From contig DURF01000029.1 in NCBI GenBank assembly GCA_012837395.1, positions 1-6,043 of the forward strand: a DNA stretch of 6,043 nucleotides, in the 5' to 3' direction. The DNA comes from Acholeplasma sp. (lineage in GTDB: Bacteria; Bacillota_I; Bacilli_A; Acholeplasmatales; Acholeplasmataceae). The notes beneath the pieces were generated by a model. That model did not search any database and was not told where the DNA came from. It worked only from the letters and a program-made list of their open reading frames with translations. The position numbers were made by a program, and so were the translations under genes. Below, piece by piece: positions 1 to 5,811 of this stretch (position 1 is the stretch's first letter; each line of letters begins with the position of its first letter).

Positions 1-749
1 AACTCACTAGCTGGTTTATCACTTGTAATAATAATTTGTTTGTTTTGTTGGTATAATAAATCAAATAATTTAAAGAACTCCATTTGTGTTCTTTGTGCTC
101 CAGCAAGGATTTGAATATCATCAATTAATAAGACGTCTAAATCATGATATTTAATATAGAAATCTTGCATTTTATCTTGTCTTAAATGAGTGGTATAATC
201 TTCAATAAAACTATCAGCTTTTACATATAAAACCTTAGCTGAAACATTACTATCTAGGATATAGTTTCCAATAGCTTGCATGAGGTGAGTTTTACCTAAT
301 CCAACATCACCAAAGATATATAAAGGATTAGCAACCATTCCTGGTTGATCAGCTACTTTCATCGCCATTCTAAATGGGAAGTTATTACTTTTTCCGACAA
401 CAAAATTATCAAATGCGTATGTAGCGTTTAAATTACCAGTACGATATTTCTTTTCAATATCTTTTTCTGGACCAACTAAAATATCTTCTGGTAATAATTC
501 TTTTTCAGTAACAAATTTGAACCTAACTTTTTCAGTGTGAAAATATTCAGCTAATTCATTAATTTTTAATAAATAAAACTGATTAATCCTGTTTTTTATA
601 AAATCATTAGGTACTAAAACAAAAATATGACCATTTGCATATTTATGGGTTTGTTTTAATTGCTCAAAAGTATCTTGGTAAGTTTCTTCTTCTAATGTAT
701 TTTCTAATTCTACTAAGATTTTTTGCCACAATTCATCATAAATATTCAT
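1..749 (-). CDS. dnaA: Chromosomal replication initiator protein DnaA, N-terminal 249 residues (3' end beyond the left edge)
   Basis: DnaA is the AAA+ initiator that binds DnaA boxes at the origin, melts it and helps load the replicative helicase. Seen in the translation: a helical N-terminal domain I (about residues 1-80), a very short domain II linker, then the AAA+ domain opening with the family-typical [10 protein letters not shown]. Walker A is GDVGLGKT at residues 147-154 and Walker B is LLIDDIQ with D210-D211. The family sequence LAG..RTQ.EFF follows, then ITSDKPASE, where the window ends. The C-terminal DNA-binding domain IV is not visible. The ATG at 749-747 is preceded by AAGGGG (764-759) with 9 bases of spacing; an ATG at 757 meets TGA after three codons. 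The gene points away from the origin, and the DnaA boxes just upstream suggest autoregulation (inference). Confidence 0.98.
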   Translation of the reverse strand, partial: MNIYDELWQKILVELENTLEEETYQDTFEQLKQTHKYANGHIFVLVPNDFIKNRINQFYLLKINELAEYFHTEKVRFKFVTEKELLPEDILVGPEKDIEKKYRTGNLNATYAFDNFVVGKSNNFPFRMAMKVADQPGMVANPLYIFGDVGLGKTHLMQAIGNYILDSNVSAKVLYVKADSFIEDYTTHLRQDKMQDFYIKYHDLDVLLIDDIQILAGAQRTQMEFFKLFDLLYQQNKQIIITSDKPASE

Positions 750-781
750 ATAATCATTCCCCTTCAATTCATTTCATTTAT

Positions 782-790
782 ATCATAACA
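782..790 (-). promoter_or_regulatory. Probable dnaA promoter, extended -10
   Basis: On the minus strand TGTTATGAT (790-782) is an extended -10 element (TG-n-TATGAT) lying 33 bases before the dnaA ATG. No good -35 is seen at the usual distance, which extended -10 promoters tolerate. A second TATAAT (797-792) overlaps this area and could serve instead. DnaA boxes start about 25 bases upstream, so DnaA could plausibly control its own transcription. Confidence 0.45.
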
Positions 791-816
791 CATTATATAA
801 TAAAGGGGATATTTAT

Positions 817-825
817 ATTTCCACA
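817..825 (+). promoter_or_regulatory. DnaA box, weak (ATTTCCACA)
   Basis: Two mismatches from TTATCCACA. It faces the perfect box at 831-839, so that TCCACA and TGTGGA form an inverted repeat with a T-rich spacer. Confidence 0.45.
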
Positions 826-830
826 TTTTT

Positions 831-839
831 TGTGGATAA
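831..839 (-). promoter_or_regulatory. DnaA box, perfect (TTATCCACA)
   Basis: Exact consensus on the minus strand. It is part of a 13-base direct repeat, TTGTGGATAACTT, at 830-842 and again at 861-873. The copies are 31 bases apart, close to three helical turns, so DnaA would bind the same DNA face. Confidence 0.92.
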
Positions 840-861
840 CTTTTACTTTTCCAGTTGTAAT

Positions 862-870
862 TGTGGATAA
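862..870 (-). promoter_or_regulatory. DnaA box, perfect (TTATCCACA)
   Basis: Exact consensus on the minus strand, second copy of the 13-base direct repeat. It is followed after two bases by another box in the same orientation (873-881), giving a tandem pair. Confidence 0.92.
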
Positions 871-872
871 CT

Positions 873-881
873 TGTGGGTAA
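873..881 (-). promoter_or_regulatory. DnaA box, one mismatch (TTACCCACA)
   Basis: One mismatch from TTATCCACA. It lies head-to-tail with 862-870, with start-to-start spacing of 11 bases. Confidence 0.7.
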
Positions 882-928
882 CTAAATTTAAATAACATCA
901 TAACTAAGCAATTTCTTAACTTATAAAC

Positions 929-937
929 ATATCCACA
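929..937 (+). promoter_or_regulatory. DnaA box, one mismatch (ATATCCACA)
   Basis: One mismatch at the first base. It faces the box at 939-947 with a single base between them, forming a near palindrome. Confidence 0.65.
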
Positions 938-938
938 T

Positions 939-947
939 TGTGTATAA
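939..947 (-). promoter_or_regulatory. DnaA box (TTATACACA)
   Basis: Fits the relaxed consensus TTATNCACA on the minus strand. Convergent partner of 929-937, both enclosed by the inverted repeat 921-930 / 949-958. Confidence 0.75.
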
Positions 948-961
948 AATGTTTATAAAAG

Positions 962-970
962 TTATCCACA
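962..970 (+). promoter_or_regulatory. DnaA box, perfect (TTATCCACA)
   Basis: Exact consensus on the plus strand, within AGTTATCCACAA (960-971), the same 12-mer that surrounds the other two perfect boxes in inverse orientation. It is the last strong box before the AT-rich stretch to the right. Confidence 0.92.
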
Positions 971-985
971 ATTTTATGTTTATAA

Positions 986-1090
986 GTTATACTTAATAAC
1001 AATTTCTTTTGTAATTTATAATGAAACTAATTTACAATCTAATTACATCATTTTTACATTTGTTAATTAATATTTGATATAATATAAATA
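986..1090. other. AT-rich stretch, candidate DNA unwinding element
   Basis: Only 14 of 105 bases are G or C, next to the last strong DnaA box. Low helix stability beside a box array is what an unwinding element looks like. It contains TTACA at 1032, 1043 and 1054, exactly 11 bases apart, and an inverted copy at 1010-1014 in the same register. I found no convincing DnaA-trio series. The right end also carries the promoter of the next gene, so some of the AT richness may reflect that. No gene is seen in 750-1130. Confidence 0.4.
1053..1083 (+). promoter_or_regulatory. Probable promoter of the YwaF-like gene
   Basis: TGATATAAT (1075-1083) is a perfect extended -10. TTTACA (1053-1058) is one base off the -35 consensus, but the 19-base spacer is long. 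Transcription would start near 1090, leaving a leader of about 40 bases. Confidence 0.55.
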
Positions 1091-1130
1091 ACGATATTAG
1101 AAAGGGTTAAGAGGCAATAAAAGATAAAAT

Positions 1131-1901
1131 ATGAAGTTTGAGATGTGGGGCTTATTGCATATAATTTTTATTATATCACCAGTTATTTTTGTAATAGTTT
1201 TATATCTTTTAACAAAAGATAAAAATAAAGAAACACTTTATAAAGTTGGTTTTTATATATCACTTTTAGCAGTTGTTTTATTAATCGCAAGAAACATTGA
1301 AATATTTATCGTTGATAATTATAAATTTAGTGGGGAATTACTACCACTACAAATTTGTCATTTTGCAAATTTTGTTTTACTTTATGCATTTTGGAAAAAA
1401 GATCAAGCATTTTTCGCACTTGCGTTTTGTCTTAATTTACCTGCCGCATTATTATCAATTATATATGCTAATTCTTTAACGAACTATACTACAATGTTTT
1501 CAATAAGAGCACAAGTATATCTTTGGGGTCATATGTTAATTGTTGGGATTACTGTTTGGGCACTTTTAGTTGATTTAATTAAAATTGATAAAAAAACATT
1601 AATTAAAACATTAAAATTAATGGTTATCTTATACATAGGAGCAATATTTGTTAATAATTTATTAAGTCTTATTAATATTAATTCAAATTATTTTTATACT
1701 CTTAGACCAGAAAATGGAACTCCACTTGAAATATTTTTTAATTTAGGAAAAACATATTCTTTTGGATTTTTTGAAATTAATTTTATTTATTTAATCTTAA
1801 CTTCGTTATTAGGAGTATTTGTAGTAATAGTCTTTTATTTATTATATTTTAGTTTTTATCGGTTAAAGAATAGTAAAAAAGTAAAACTTCAATTAACATA
1901 A
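1131..1901 (+). CDS. TMEM164/YwaF-like (TIGR02206-type) integral membrane protein
   Basis: A 256-residue, very hydrophobic protein with about seven predicted membrane helices (approximately 7-27, 38-60, 70-88, 93-112, 127-148, 160-181, 213-243) and a basic C-terminal tail. The pattern resembles the YwaF/TMEM164 family: a short start with WGLLH, then LPLQICHFANF (H77) at the third helix, LNLPAALLSI in the fourth and WGHML (H134) at the fifth. The length is slightly above what I recall for the family. Bacterial members have no established function to my knowledge; the animal relative TMEM164 has been described as an acyltransferase, and I do not transfer that role. The ATG is fixed by a stop codon at 1125-1127; AGAGG (1110-1114) is 16 bases upstream, so the ribosome site is weak. 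It is unusual to find a gene here, between origin and rpmH. Confidence 0.75.
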   Translation: MKFEMWGLLHIIFIISPVIFVIVLYLLTKDKNKETLYKVGFYISLLAVVLLIARNIEIFIVDNYKFSGELLPLQICHFANFVLLYAFWKKDQAFFALAFCLNLPAALLSIIYANSLTNYTTMFSIRAQVYLWGHMLIVGITVWALLVDLIKIDKKTLIKTLKLMVILYIGAIFVNNLLSLININSNYFYTLRPENGTPLEIFFNLGKTYSFGFFEINFIYLILTSLLGVFVVIVFYLLYFSFYRLKNSKKVKLQLT

Positions 1902-1955
1902 TAATATTTATAATATTAATATAATTACACATTATTATTTAATGTAATAATTTTC

Positions 1956-1984
1956 TTGACAAAAGAAAAAATAACTTATATAAT
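1956..1984 (+). promoter_or_regulatory. Perfect-consensus sigma-70/sigma-A promoter of the rpmH operon
   Basis: TTGACA (1956-1961) and TATAAT (1979-1984) are both exact and separated by the ideal 17 bases. Transcription would start near 1991, about 31 bases before the rpmH ATG. Such a strong promoter fits a ribosomal protein gene beside the origin. Confidence 0.93.
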
Positions 1985-2021
1985 ACAAAAGCATGGTTTC
2001 GCGACAGAAAGGTGGATTCAT

Positions 2022-2159
2022 ATGAAAAGAACATATCAACCAAATAATCGTAAGAGAGCAAAAACACACGGTTTTAGGGCTAGAATGTCAACTGTTGGTG
2101 GACGCCGTATTCTTGCAAATCGCCGTAAAAAGGGACGCAAGAGACTAGCTGTACAATAA
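2022..2159 (+). CDS. rpmH: 50S ribosomal protein L34
   Basis: L34 is a small basic protein of the large ribosomal subunit that binds 23S rRNA. The 45-residue product begins [20 protein letters not shown] and ends GRKRLAVQ, matching the family nearly throughout; most L34 proteins are 44-46 residues. The ATG at 2022 is chosen because it gives the canonical N-terminus and follows AAAGGTGG (2008-2015) with six bases of spacing. An in-frame ATG at 1956 would add 22 unrelated residues and lies inside the promoter, so it cannot be on the transcript. It is first in the rpmH-rnpA-yidC-jag block; a terminator hairpin after it should make it far more expressed than the genes downstream. Confidence 0.99.
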   Translation: MKRTYQPNNRKRAKTHGFRARMSTVGGRRILANRRKKGRKRLAVQ

Positions 2160-2181
2160 AATTAACATTTTAAAATACTCG

Positions 2182-2233
2182 GATTACTTGATTAAAATGG
2201 ATAACACTATTTTTTTCAAGTAATCTTTTTTTT
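2182..2233 (+). terminator. Intrinsic terminator/attenuator between rpmH and rnpA
   Basis: GATTACTTGA (2182-2191) pairs perfectly with TCAAGTAATC (2216-2225), followed directly by eight T (2226-2233). The inner part can extend with AAAAT (2194-2198) against ATTTT (2209-2213), leaving a 10-base loop. The form is that of a rho-independent terminator, although the stem is not G+C-rich. It ends only eight bases before the rnpA ATG, with no good promoter after it, so rnpA, yidC and jag must depend on readthrough. Confidence 0.85.
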
Positions 2234-2241
2234 AAAAAAAT

Positions 2242-2598
2242 ATGAAAAAGAAATATATTATAAAGAAAAAAAGCGAAATCGACTCTTTATTTAAATCAAA
2301 AAATAAAAGAGGTAATTCATATTTTGTTATTTTTAAAAATAATGAAGTAAATAATGTTAATTTTAGATTTGCTATGTCAATTGGCAAGAAATATGGCAAC
2401 GCAGTTGCTCGTAATAAGATTAAGCGGCAAGTAAGATCAATTATTAGAGAAAATCAAAATTTAATTGATCCTAAAAATGAATTTGTTATTGTAATTAAGC
2501 CGCAAGCTAATCAATTACAATATCAAGATATTAATAAACAACTTGTTGATTTATTAATAAAAACAAAAATAATGGAGACAAAAAATGAAAAAAACTAA
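2242..2598 (+). CDS. rnpA: Ribonuclease P protein component
   Basis: RnpA is the protein subunit of RNase P; it assists the catalytic RNA in cutting the 5' leader from tRNA precursors. The 118-residue basic product has the family pattern: an N-terminal KKKYIIKKKSEID...LF, a central strand block with NFRFAMSIGKKYGNAVARN, and the RNR motif RNKIKRQVR at residues 57-65. The length is normal. The ATG at 2242 gives the expected N-terminus, yet no Shine-Dalgarno sequence precedes it: the leader is T8 then A7 directly after the terminator hairpin. The rpmH stop is 82 bases away, so simple translational coupling is unlikely. Its 3' end overlaps yidC by 14 bases and contains the yidC ribosome site. Confidence 0.97.
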   Translation: MKKKYIIKKKSEIDSLFKSKNKRGNSYFVIFKNNEVNNVNFRFAMSIGKKYGNAVARNKIKRQVRSIIRENQNLIDPKNEFVIVIKPQANQLQYQDINKQLVDLLIKTKIMETKNEKN

Positions 2599-4102
2599 TA
2601 AAATTTTACTGTTAGTTGTTTTACTAGCTTTAACACTTCTTTTAGTTTCATGTAAAAAACCTAATAAATCACCGATATTTACTATCGTTGATTTAGACCC
2701 AGAAAACTTAGTAGTTGATGAACTAGATAGATCAAAGAATATAGAATCACTTAATTTTTATATTTTAGAACATTCAGCAGCAACTAGAAAAGGTAAAGAT
2801 TCTGGGGCATCAGAAATATTTTTTATTTTTGAAAATGGAGATAAAGTAAATGGCAATGATTTAGAAGATGAAGAAATTGATGAAGCTTTAGCTAAAGAAT
2901 ATGTTTATAATTTAATTACAGATGATCTTAAAGAAAAAATTGTTATTACACAATTTAAAAAAGATAGTGAAATTAATTTAAACTTTAATTATGTTGATTA
3001 TCTAACTTTTAATGAAAAAGGTGAGATCAACACTAACGGAGCAGTATTAACTGATACTTATCTTTTTGAAGCTAAGAATATTAAGTTTTATGAAGTAACA
3101 AGCGGTGGTGTTAGTGAAGTAAAAAAAGATGACATTACTTTTACAGGCTTTCCTGAAGTTAACGATTTAATTGTTAATCGTAAATACCGTAATCATGAAA
3201 CATTTGAAATTACTGGTACTACTGAAAATGATATAGAATTTAATTTCCAAATTAGACTTGCTGCGACAGAAAAGCCATTAAATGTTAAAACAGCAACATT
3301 TTGGAATTGGATATTTTTACAAATTCCAATTGCGTTCTTAATGGCTTTAATAAGCGGTTTGTTTGGAAATTCATTTGCTTTAGGTATTTTATTTACAACA
3401 ATAATTGTAAGAACTCTAGCTTGGCCAATTTATGCTAAAACAAATGATATGTCGTTAAAGATGAGTGTTGCTCAACCTGATATGCAAAGACTTGAAAGAA
3501 AATATGCGATGCGTAAAGATCCTGAAAGTCAACAAAGAAAACAAATGGAAATGATGCAGATTTATAAAAAGCATAACATTAGTATGTGGGGCTGTTTCTT
3601 ACCAATTTTACAAATGCCAATTTTCCTTGCGATGTTCCAAGTTGTAAGAAGAATTACAATTCCAGGTGGTCAGTTCTATCAATCAGTTGCAAACACTAAA
3701 TTTTTAGGAACTGATTTAGCTAATGGTGGAGTTGTTGCGAAACTTGTTTTCACAGCACTTGTTGGTATTACAATGTTTGCGTTACAAAAAATTAGTCAAC
3801 TTAAACCAAGTTATGCTAAGAAAATTCCGCAACAACAAAAAGATGGACAACAAGCTCAAACCGAACAAACAATGAAGATGGTAAGTTTCATGATGATTTT
3901 CATGATGATTATTACCGCATATGTTACACCAGGAAATGCTCTTTCATTTTATTGGATTATTGGTAACTTCTTCTCAATGGGTCAAACCTTATTTAATCGT
4001 TTCTTAAATGAAAAGAAATACGAAAAATTACAAGAAGAAAAATTATATGGAAAATCAAGAGAAATCGTTGATGCCAAATTTAAAGATAAGGGTGGTAAAT
4101 AA
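2585..4102 (+). CDS. yidC: Membrane protein insertase YidC/OxaA/SpoIIIJ, lipoprotein form with large extracytoplasmic domain
   Basis: YidC inserts proteins into the cytoplasmic membrane, alone or with Sec. The 505-residue product begins with a lipoprotein signal (LLLVSC, modified Cys at 23), as in Gram-positive YidC. A soluble, acidic region of about 210 residues (24-235) follows, expected outside the cell. The conserved insertase core starts near WNW (240-242): a first core segment with the key groove arginine R276 (VRTLAWP), a charged cytoplasmic hairpin (about 284-334), then helices near 335-356 (GCFLPILQMPIF), 383-403, 432-449 and 453-474, and a charged tail. GGAG (2574-2577) lies seven bases before the ATG. 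It overlaps rnpA by 14 bases and jag by one, so translation is probably coupled. The extra domain is the odd feature: SpoIIIJ is about half this length. Confidence 0.97.
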   Translation: MKKTNKILLLVVLLALTLLLVSCKKPNKSPIFTIVDLDPENLVVDELDRSKNIESLNFYILEHSAATRKGKDSGASEIFFIFENGDKVNGNDLEDEEIDEALAKEYVYNLITDDLKEKIVITQFKKDSEINLNFNYVDYLTFNEKGEINTNGAVLTDTYLFEAKNIKFYEVTSGGVSEVKKDDITFTGFPEVNDLIVNRKYRNHETFEITGTTENDIEFNFQIRLAATEKPLNVKTATFWNWIFLQIPIAFLMALISGLFGNSFALGILFTTIIVRTLAWPIYAKTNDMSLKMSVAQPDMQRLERKYAMRKDPESQQRKQMEMMQIYKKHNISMWGCFLPILQMPIFLAMFQVVRRITIPGGQFYQSVANTKFLGTDLANGGVVAKLVFTALVGITMFALQKISQLKPSYAKKIPQQQKDGQQAQTEQTMKMVSFMMIFMMIITAYVTPGNALSFYWIIGNFFSMGQTLFNRFLNEKKYEKLQEEKLYGKSREIVDAKFKDKGGK

Positions 4103-4725
4103 TGTTAAAACGTTTTGAAATCGAAGCTAAGACAATTGAAGAAGCTGAGAAAAAAGCGATGGAATTATTAGGACTTCCTTTAGAAAAAATAACTTTAAAT
4201 GTTATTAAAGAAAAAAGAGGAATCTTAGGAATTAGATCATTAACAACTTACGAAGCTCTTCCTAATATAAATCTAGCTTTAGAAGGTAAAAGATATTTAG
4301 AAGGTATCTTCAAAGAGTTAGGTATTGAAGTTAAAATGGAAATGCGTGTTAAAGATGAAGGTGCTAATATTAAATTTGATATCTTTAGCGATGAAAATGC
4401 AATTTTAATTGGTGTTGAAGGTAGAACTTTAAGAGCGCTTCAAATGTTATTAAGAAATTACTTAAATACATTTACAAGTGAAAAAACAATTATTAACTTA
4501 GATATTGGTAATTATAACCAAAACAGAAAAAAACAATTAGAAATACTAGCAACTAAAACAGCTAAAGAAGTAGCAAGAACAAATATAGAAGCAAAACTTG
4601 AACCAATGAGTTCTTTTGAAAGAAGAATCATTCACACTAAATTAGCTGAATGGCGTGATGTTTATACTGAATCAATTGGCGAAGGTGAACATCGTCAAAT
4701 TATTATTAAGCCAAGCAAAAGATAA
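4102..4725 (+). CDS. jag: RNA-binding protein Jag/KhpB (Jag_N, KH and R3H domains)
   Basis: KhpB works with KhpA as a KH-domain RNA-binding pair that influences cell elongation and division in Gram-positive bacteria. Domains seen in the 207 residues: Jag_N (about 1-50, with IEEAEKKAMELLG and KRGILGI), a KH domain (about 60-135, IGVEGRTLRALQML) and an R3H domain (about 145-207) with MSSFERRIIH, where R174 and H178 form the R-x3-H signature, then SIGEGEHRQIII. The GxxG loop is G104-V-E-G107, whereas a basic residue is usual there. The start overlaps the yidC stop (TAATG), and AAGGGTGG lies just upstream. Placement after yidC is the standard neighbourhood. A terminator follows immediately. Confidence 0.95.
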   Translation: MLKRFEIEAKTIEEAEKKAMELLGLPLEKITLNVIKEKRGILGIRSLTTYEALPNINLALEGKRYLEGIFKELGIEVKMEMRVKDEGANIKFDIFSDENAILIGVEGRTLRALQMLLRNYLNTFTSEKTIINLDIGNYNQNRKKQLEILATKTAKEVARTNIEAKLEPMSSFERRIIHTKLAEWRDVYTESIGEGEHRQIIIKPSKR

Positions 4726-4731
4726 ACATTT

Positions 4732-4760
4732 AAGGGTAGATATAACATCTGCCCTTTTTT
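4732..4760 (+). terminator. Rho-independent terminator of the rpmH-jag operon
   Basis: AAGGGTAGAT (4732-4741) pairs with ATCTGCCCTT (4747-4756), ten pairs including one G-U, with a five-base loop, followed by a run of T to 4760. It begins seven bases after the jag stop codon. Confidence 0.93.
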
Positions 4761-4785
4761 GAACTATAAATAATATAATATGATG

Positions 4786-4794
4786 TGTTATAAT
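4786..4794 (+). promoter_or_regulatory. Extended -10 promoter of the YiiX-like gene
   Basis: TGTTATAAT is a perfect extended -10 (TG-n-TATAAT). No matching -35 is seen at 16-18 bases. Transcription would begin near 4800, just after the terminator of the preceding operon. This excludes the ATG at 4780 as a start. Confidence 0.6.
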
Positions 4795-4810
4795 TATTTT
4801 AAAGACGAAC

Positions 4811-4814
4811 GGAG
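4811..4814 (+). promoter_or_regulatory. Ribosome binding site that sets the YiiX-like start
   Basis: GGAG lies seven bases before the ATG at 4822. The alternative in-frame ATG at 4780 has no such site and is upstream of the predicted transcription start. Confidence 0.75.
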
Positions 4815-4821
4815 AAAAGCG

Positions 4822-5802
4822 ATGAAAATATTTAAAAGAATTTTAAAAACAATCTTTATTTTAGCTATTATGGGAATCGTTTATAGTTTCTTCTTTTCAA
4901 TATATGAAAATTTAAAAATTAATAGTATGATTAAAGATTTTAAAAGTAGGGCAGATGCTACTCCTGTTAATGAAATAACATTAAAAGGAGTAAATGGTGT
5001 TACCTATATTAGAAGGTATTATGAAGTTCCACGTGAAACATCACACGAATTAAATGATAATAATAATGTGTTTTATGATGATGAAAAAATGAAGTTAGGA
5101 ATTGATGGAGATATATTTGTTAATAGGAAATCACCGTTTAAAGATATTCCGGTTATCCATCAATTCGTTAGTTTTTATTATGGCGGACATTCATCAATTA
5201 TTACATACGAAGATGATCATGCTAAATTTATTGAAGCGCTAGGGTTCCCAGACGATGATGAAACTTTATTAGATTATATCTTTAGTGATGGAGAACCCGA
5301 TAATGGACTTAGCTCACACATTATTAAAAGTAGTTTCAATAGTTGGCAAACACCTCACTCCAATCACGAATATTATAATATGTTTTACCGGGATAAATAT
5401 ATTGGTCTAAGACCAACTAATCCTTTTTTAGAATATGACAATAGTGATGAACTTTATAACGAATACAAACAAACAGCAATCTCAAGAGGCGAAGAACGAG
5501 TTGAAAATAACGCTATTTACAACTTTTTATTTTTCTTAAATATGCAAAATAAATATTATTGTAGTGATTTAATGAGTAGGATTTATGAAGAAGCATACGA
5601 GGCTGTAATGAATAATAATGATGAATATAGATCAAAGGGCTATGCTAAGAGAATGAATGATGATGGTTTTATTACATCGATTCAAGATTTAATTTTATCT
5701 AAAGAAACCTTTATGACCTTTTATGTTGAAATTAATGAAGAAATTATTGATGGTAAAAGTGTCATAGTTGAAAACATTTATTATTTAGAAGACGTAAAAT
5801 AA
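4822..5802 (+). CDS. Membrane-anchored permuted papain-fold (YiiX/YebB-like, NlpC/P60 superfamily) cysteine hydrolase, putative
   Basis: The 326-residue product starts with a basic patch and one membrane helix (about 8-30), which should anchor an external domain. That domain follows the pattern of the circularly permuted NlpC/P60 group: GDIFVNR near residue 94, then GGHSSI with H123, FIEALG with E138, an LRPTNP strand, and near the end NKYYCSDLM with C247 followed by a helix. The order His, then Glu, then Cys is the permuted one, and a CS[ED]L sequence around the cysteine is typical. Relatives may cleave peptide or amide/ester bonds in cell-wall or lipid substrates; the substrate here is unknown. 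If the organism is wall-less, a cell-wall role would not apply. Transcribed from its own promoter and probably together with the next gene, nine bases downstream. Confidence 0.65.
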   Translation: MKIFKRILKTIFILAIMGIVYSFFFSIYENLKINSMIKDFKSRADATPVNEITLKGVNGVTYIRRYYEVPRETSHELNDNNNVFYDDEKMKLGIDGDIFVNRKSPFKDIPVIHQFVSFYYGGHSSIITYEDDHAKFIEALGFPDDDETLLDYIFSDGEPDNGLSSHIIKSSFNSWQTPHSNHEYYNMFYRDKYIGLRPTNPFLEYDNSDELYNEYKQTAISRGEERVENNAIYNFLFFLNMQNKYYCSDLMSRIYEEAYEAVMNNNDEYRSKGYAKRMNDDGFITSIQDLILSKETFMTFYVEINEEIIDGKSVIVENIYYLEDVK

Positions 5803-5811
5803 GGGGGAAGT

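Larger units (their letters stand above)
817..990. other. Replication origin region (oriC), DnaA-box cluster next to dnaA
   Basis: At least seven matches or near matches to TTATCCACA lie within 131 bases (817-947 and 962-970) immediately upstream of dnaA. Three are perfect. Several boxes face each other as convergent pairs: 817-825 with 831-839, and 929-937 with 939-947. The three perfect boxes share a longer 12-mer, AGTTATCCACAA. Position between dnaA and rpmH matches the incA/incB part of the Bacillus origin. In Bacillus the unwinding element is on the other side of dnaA (dnaA-dnaN), so a second half of this origin may lie outside the window; I cannot tell which side melts here. Confidence 0.9.
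916..990. repeat. Three-copy 15-base origin repeat, ATGTTTATAAGTTAW
   Basis: Copies: 976-990 (plus, ATGTTTATAAGTTAT), 949-965 (plus, same with two extra A) and 916-930 (minus, 14 of 15 bases identical to the first). The cores 921-930 and 949-958 make a perfect 10-base inverted repeat around the box pair 929-947. The core TTATAAACA differs from the DnaA box at two positions, so these could be low-affinity DnaA sites. However, the similarity extends beyond nine bases. Confidence 0.65.

Noticed and set aside
635..895. An 86-codon plus-strand open frame reaching into the origin
   Set aside because: It is antisense to dnaA and runs through the DnaA boxes; its product looks like translated AT-rich noise and it has no ribosome site.
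971..1060. DnaA-trio series following the plus-strand DnaA box at 962-970
   Set aside because: Reading in steps of three from the box gives no run of [C/T]T[A/T] longer than two; the element, if present, may be on the dnaA-dnaN side outside the window.
1297..1479. A 60-codon open frame inside the YwaF-like gene
   Set aside because: It is a shadow in another frame of a gene with clear family features.
1902..1954. Possible terminator after the YwaF-like gene (arms near TTACACATT and AATGTAA, then TTTT)
   Set aside because: The pairing needs a bulge, the stem is nearly all A-T and the T run is short; it is not distinguishable from the AT-rich background.
1956..2021. A 22-residue N-terminal extension of L34 from the ATG at 1956
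   Set aside because: These bases hold the perfect -35 and -10 elements, and the canonical L34 start at 2022 has its own strong ribosome site.
2188..2216. A separate promoter for rnpA (TTGATT as -35)
   Set aside because: The matching -10 position is only T residues, and the TTGATT belongs to the terminator stem and loop.
4780..4821. Earlier start for the YiiX-like gene (MMCYNYFKDERRKA...)
   Set aside because: It lies at or before the predicted transcription start, lacks a ribosome site, and would put 14 polar residues before the membrane anchor.
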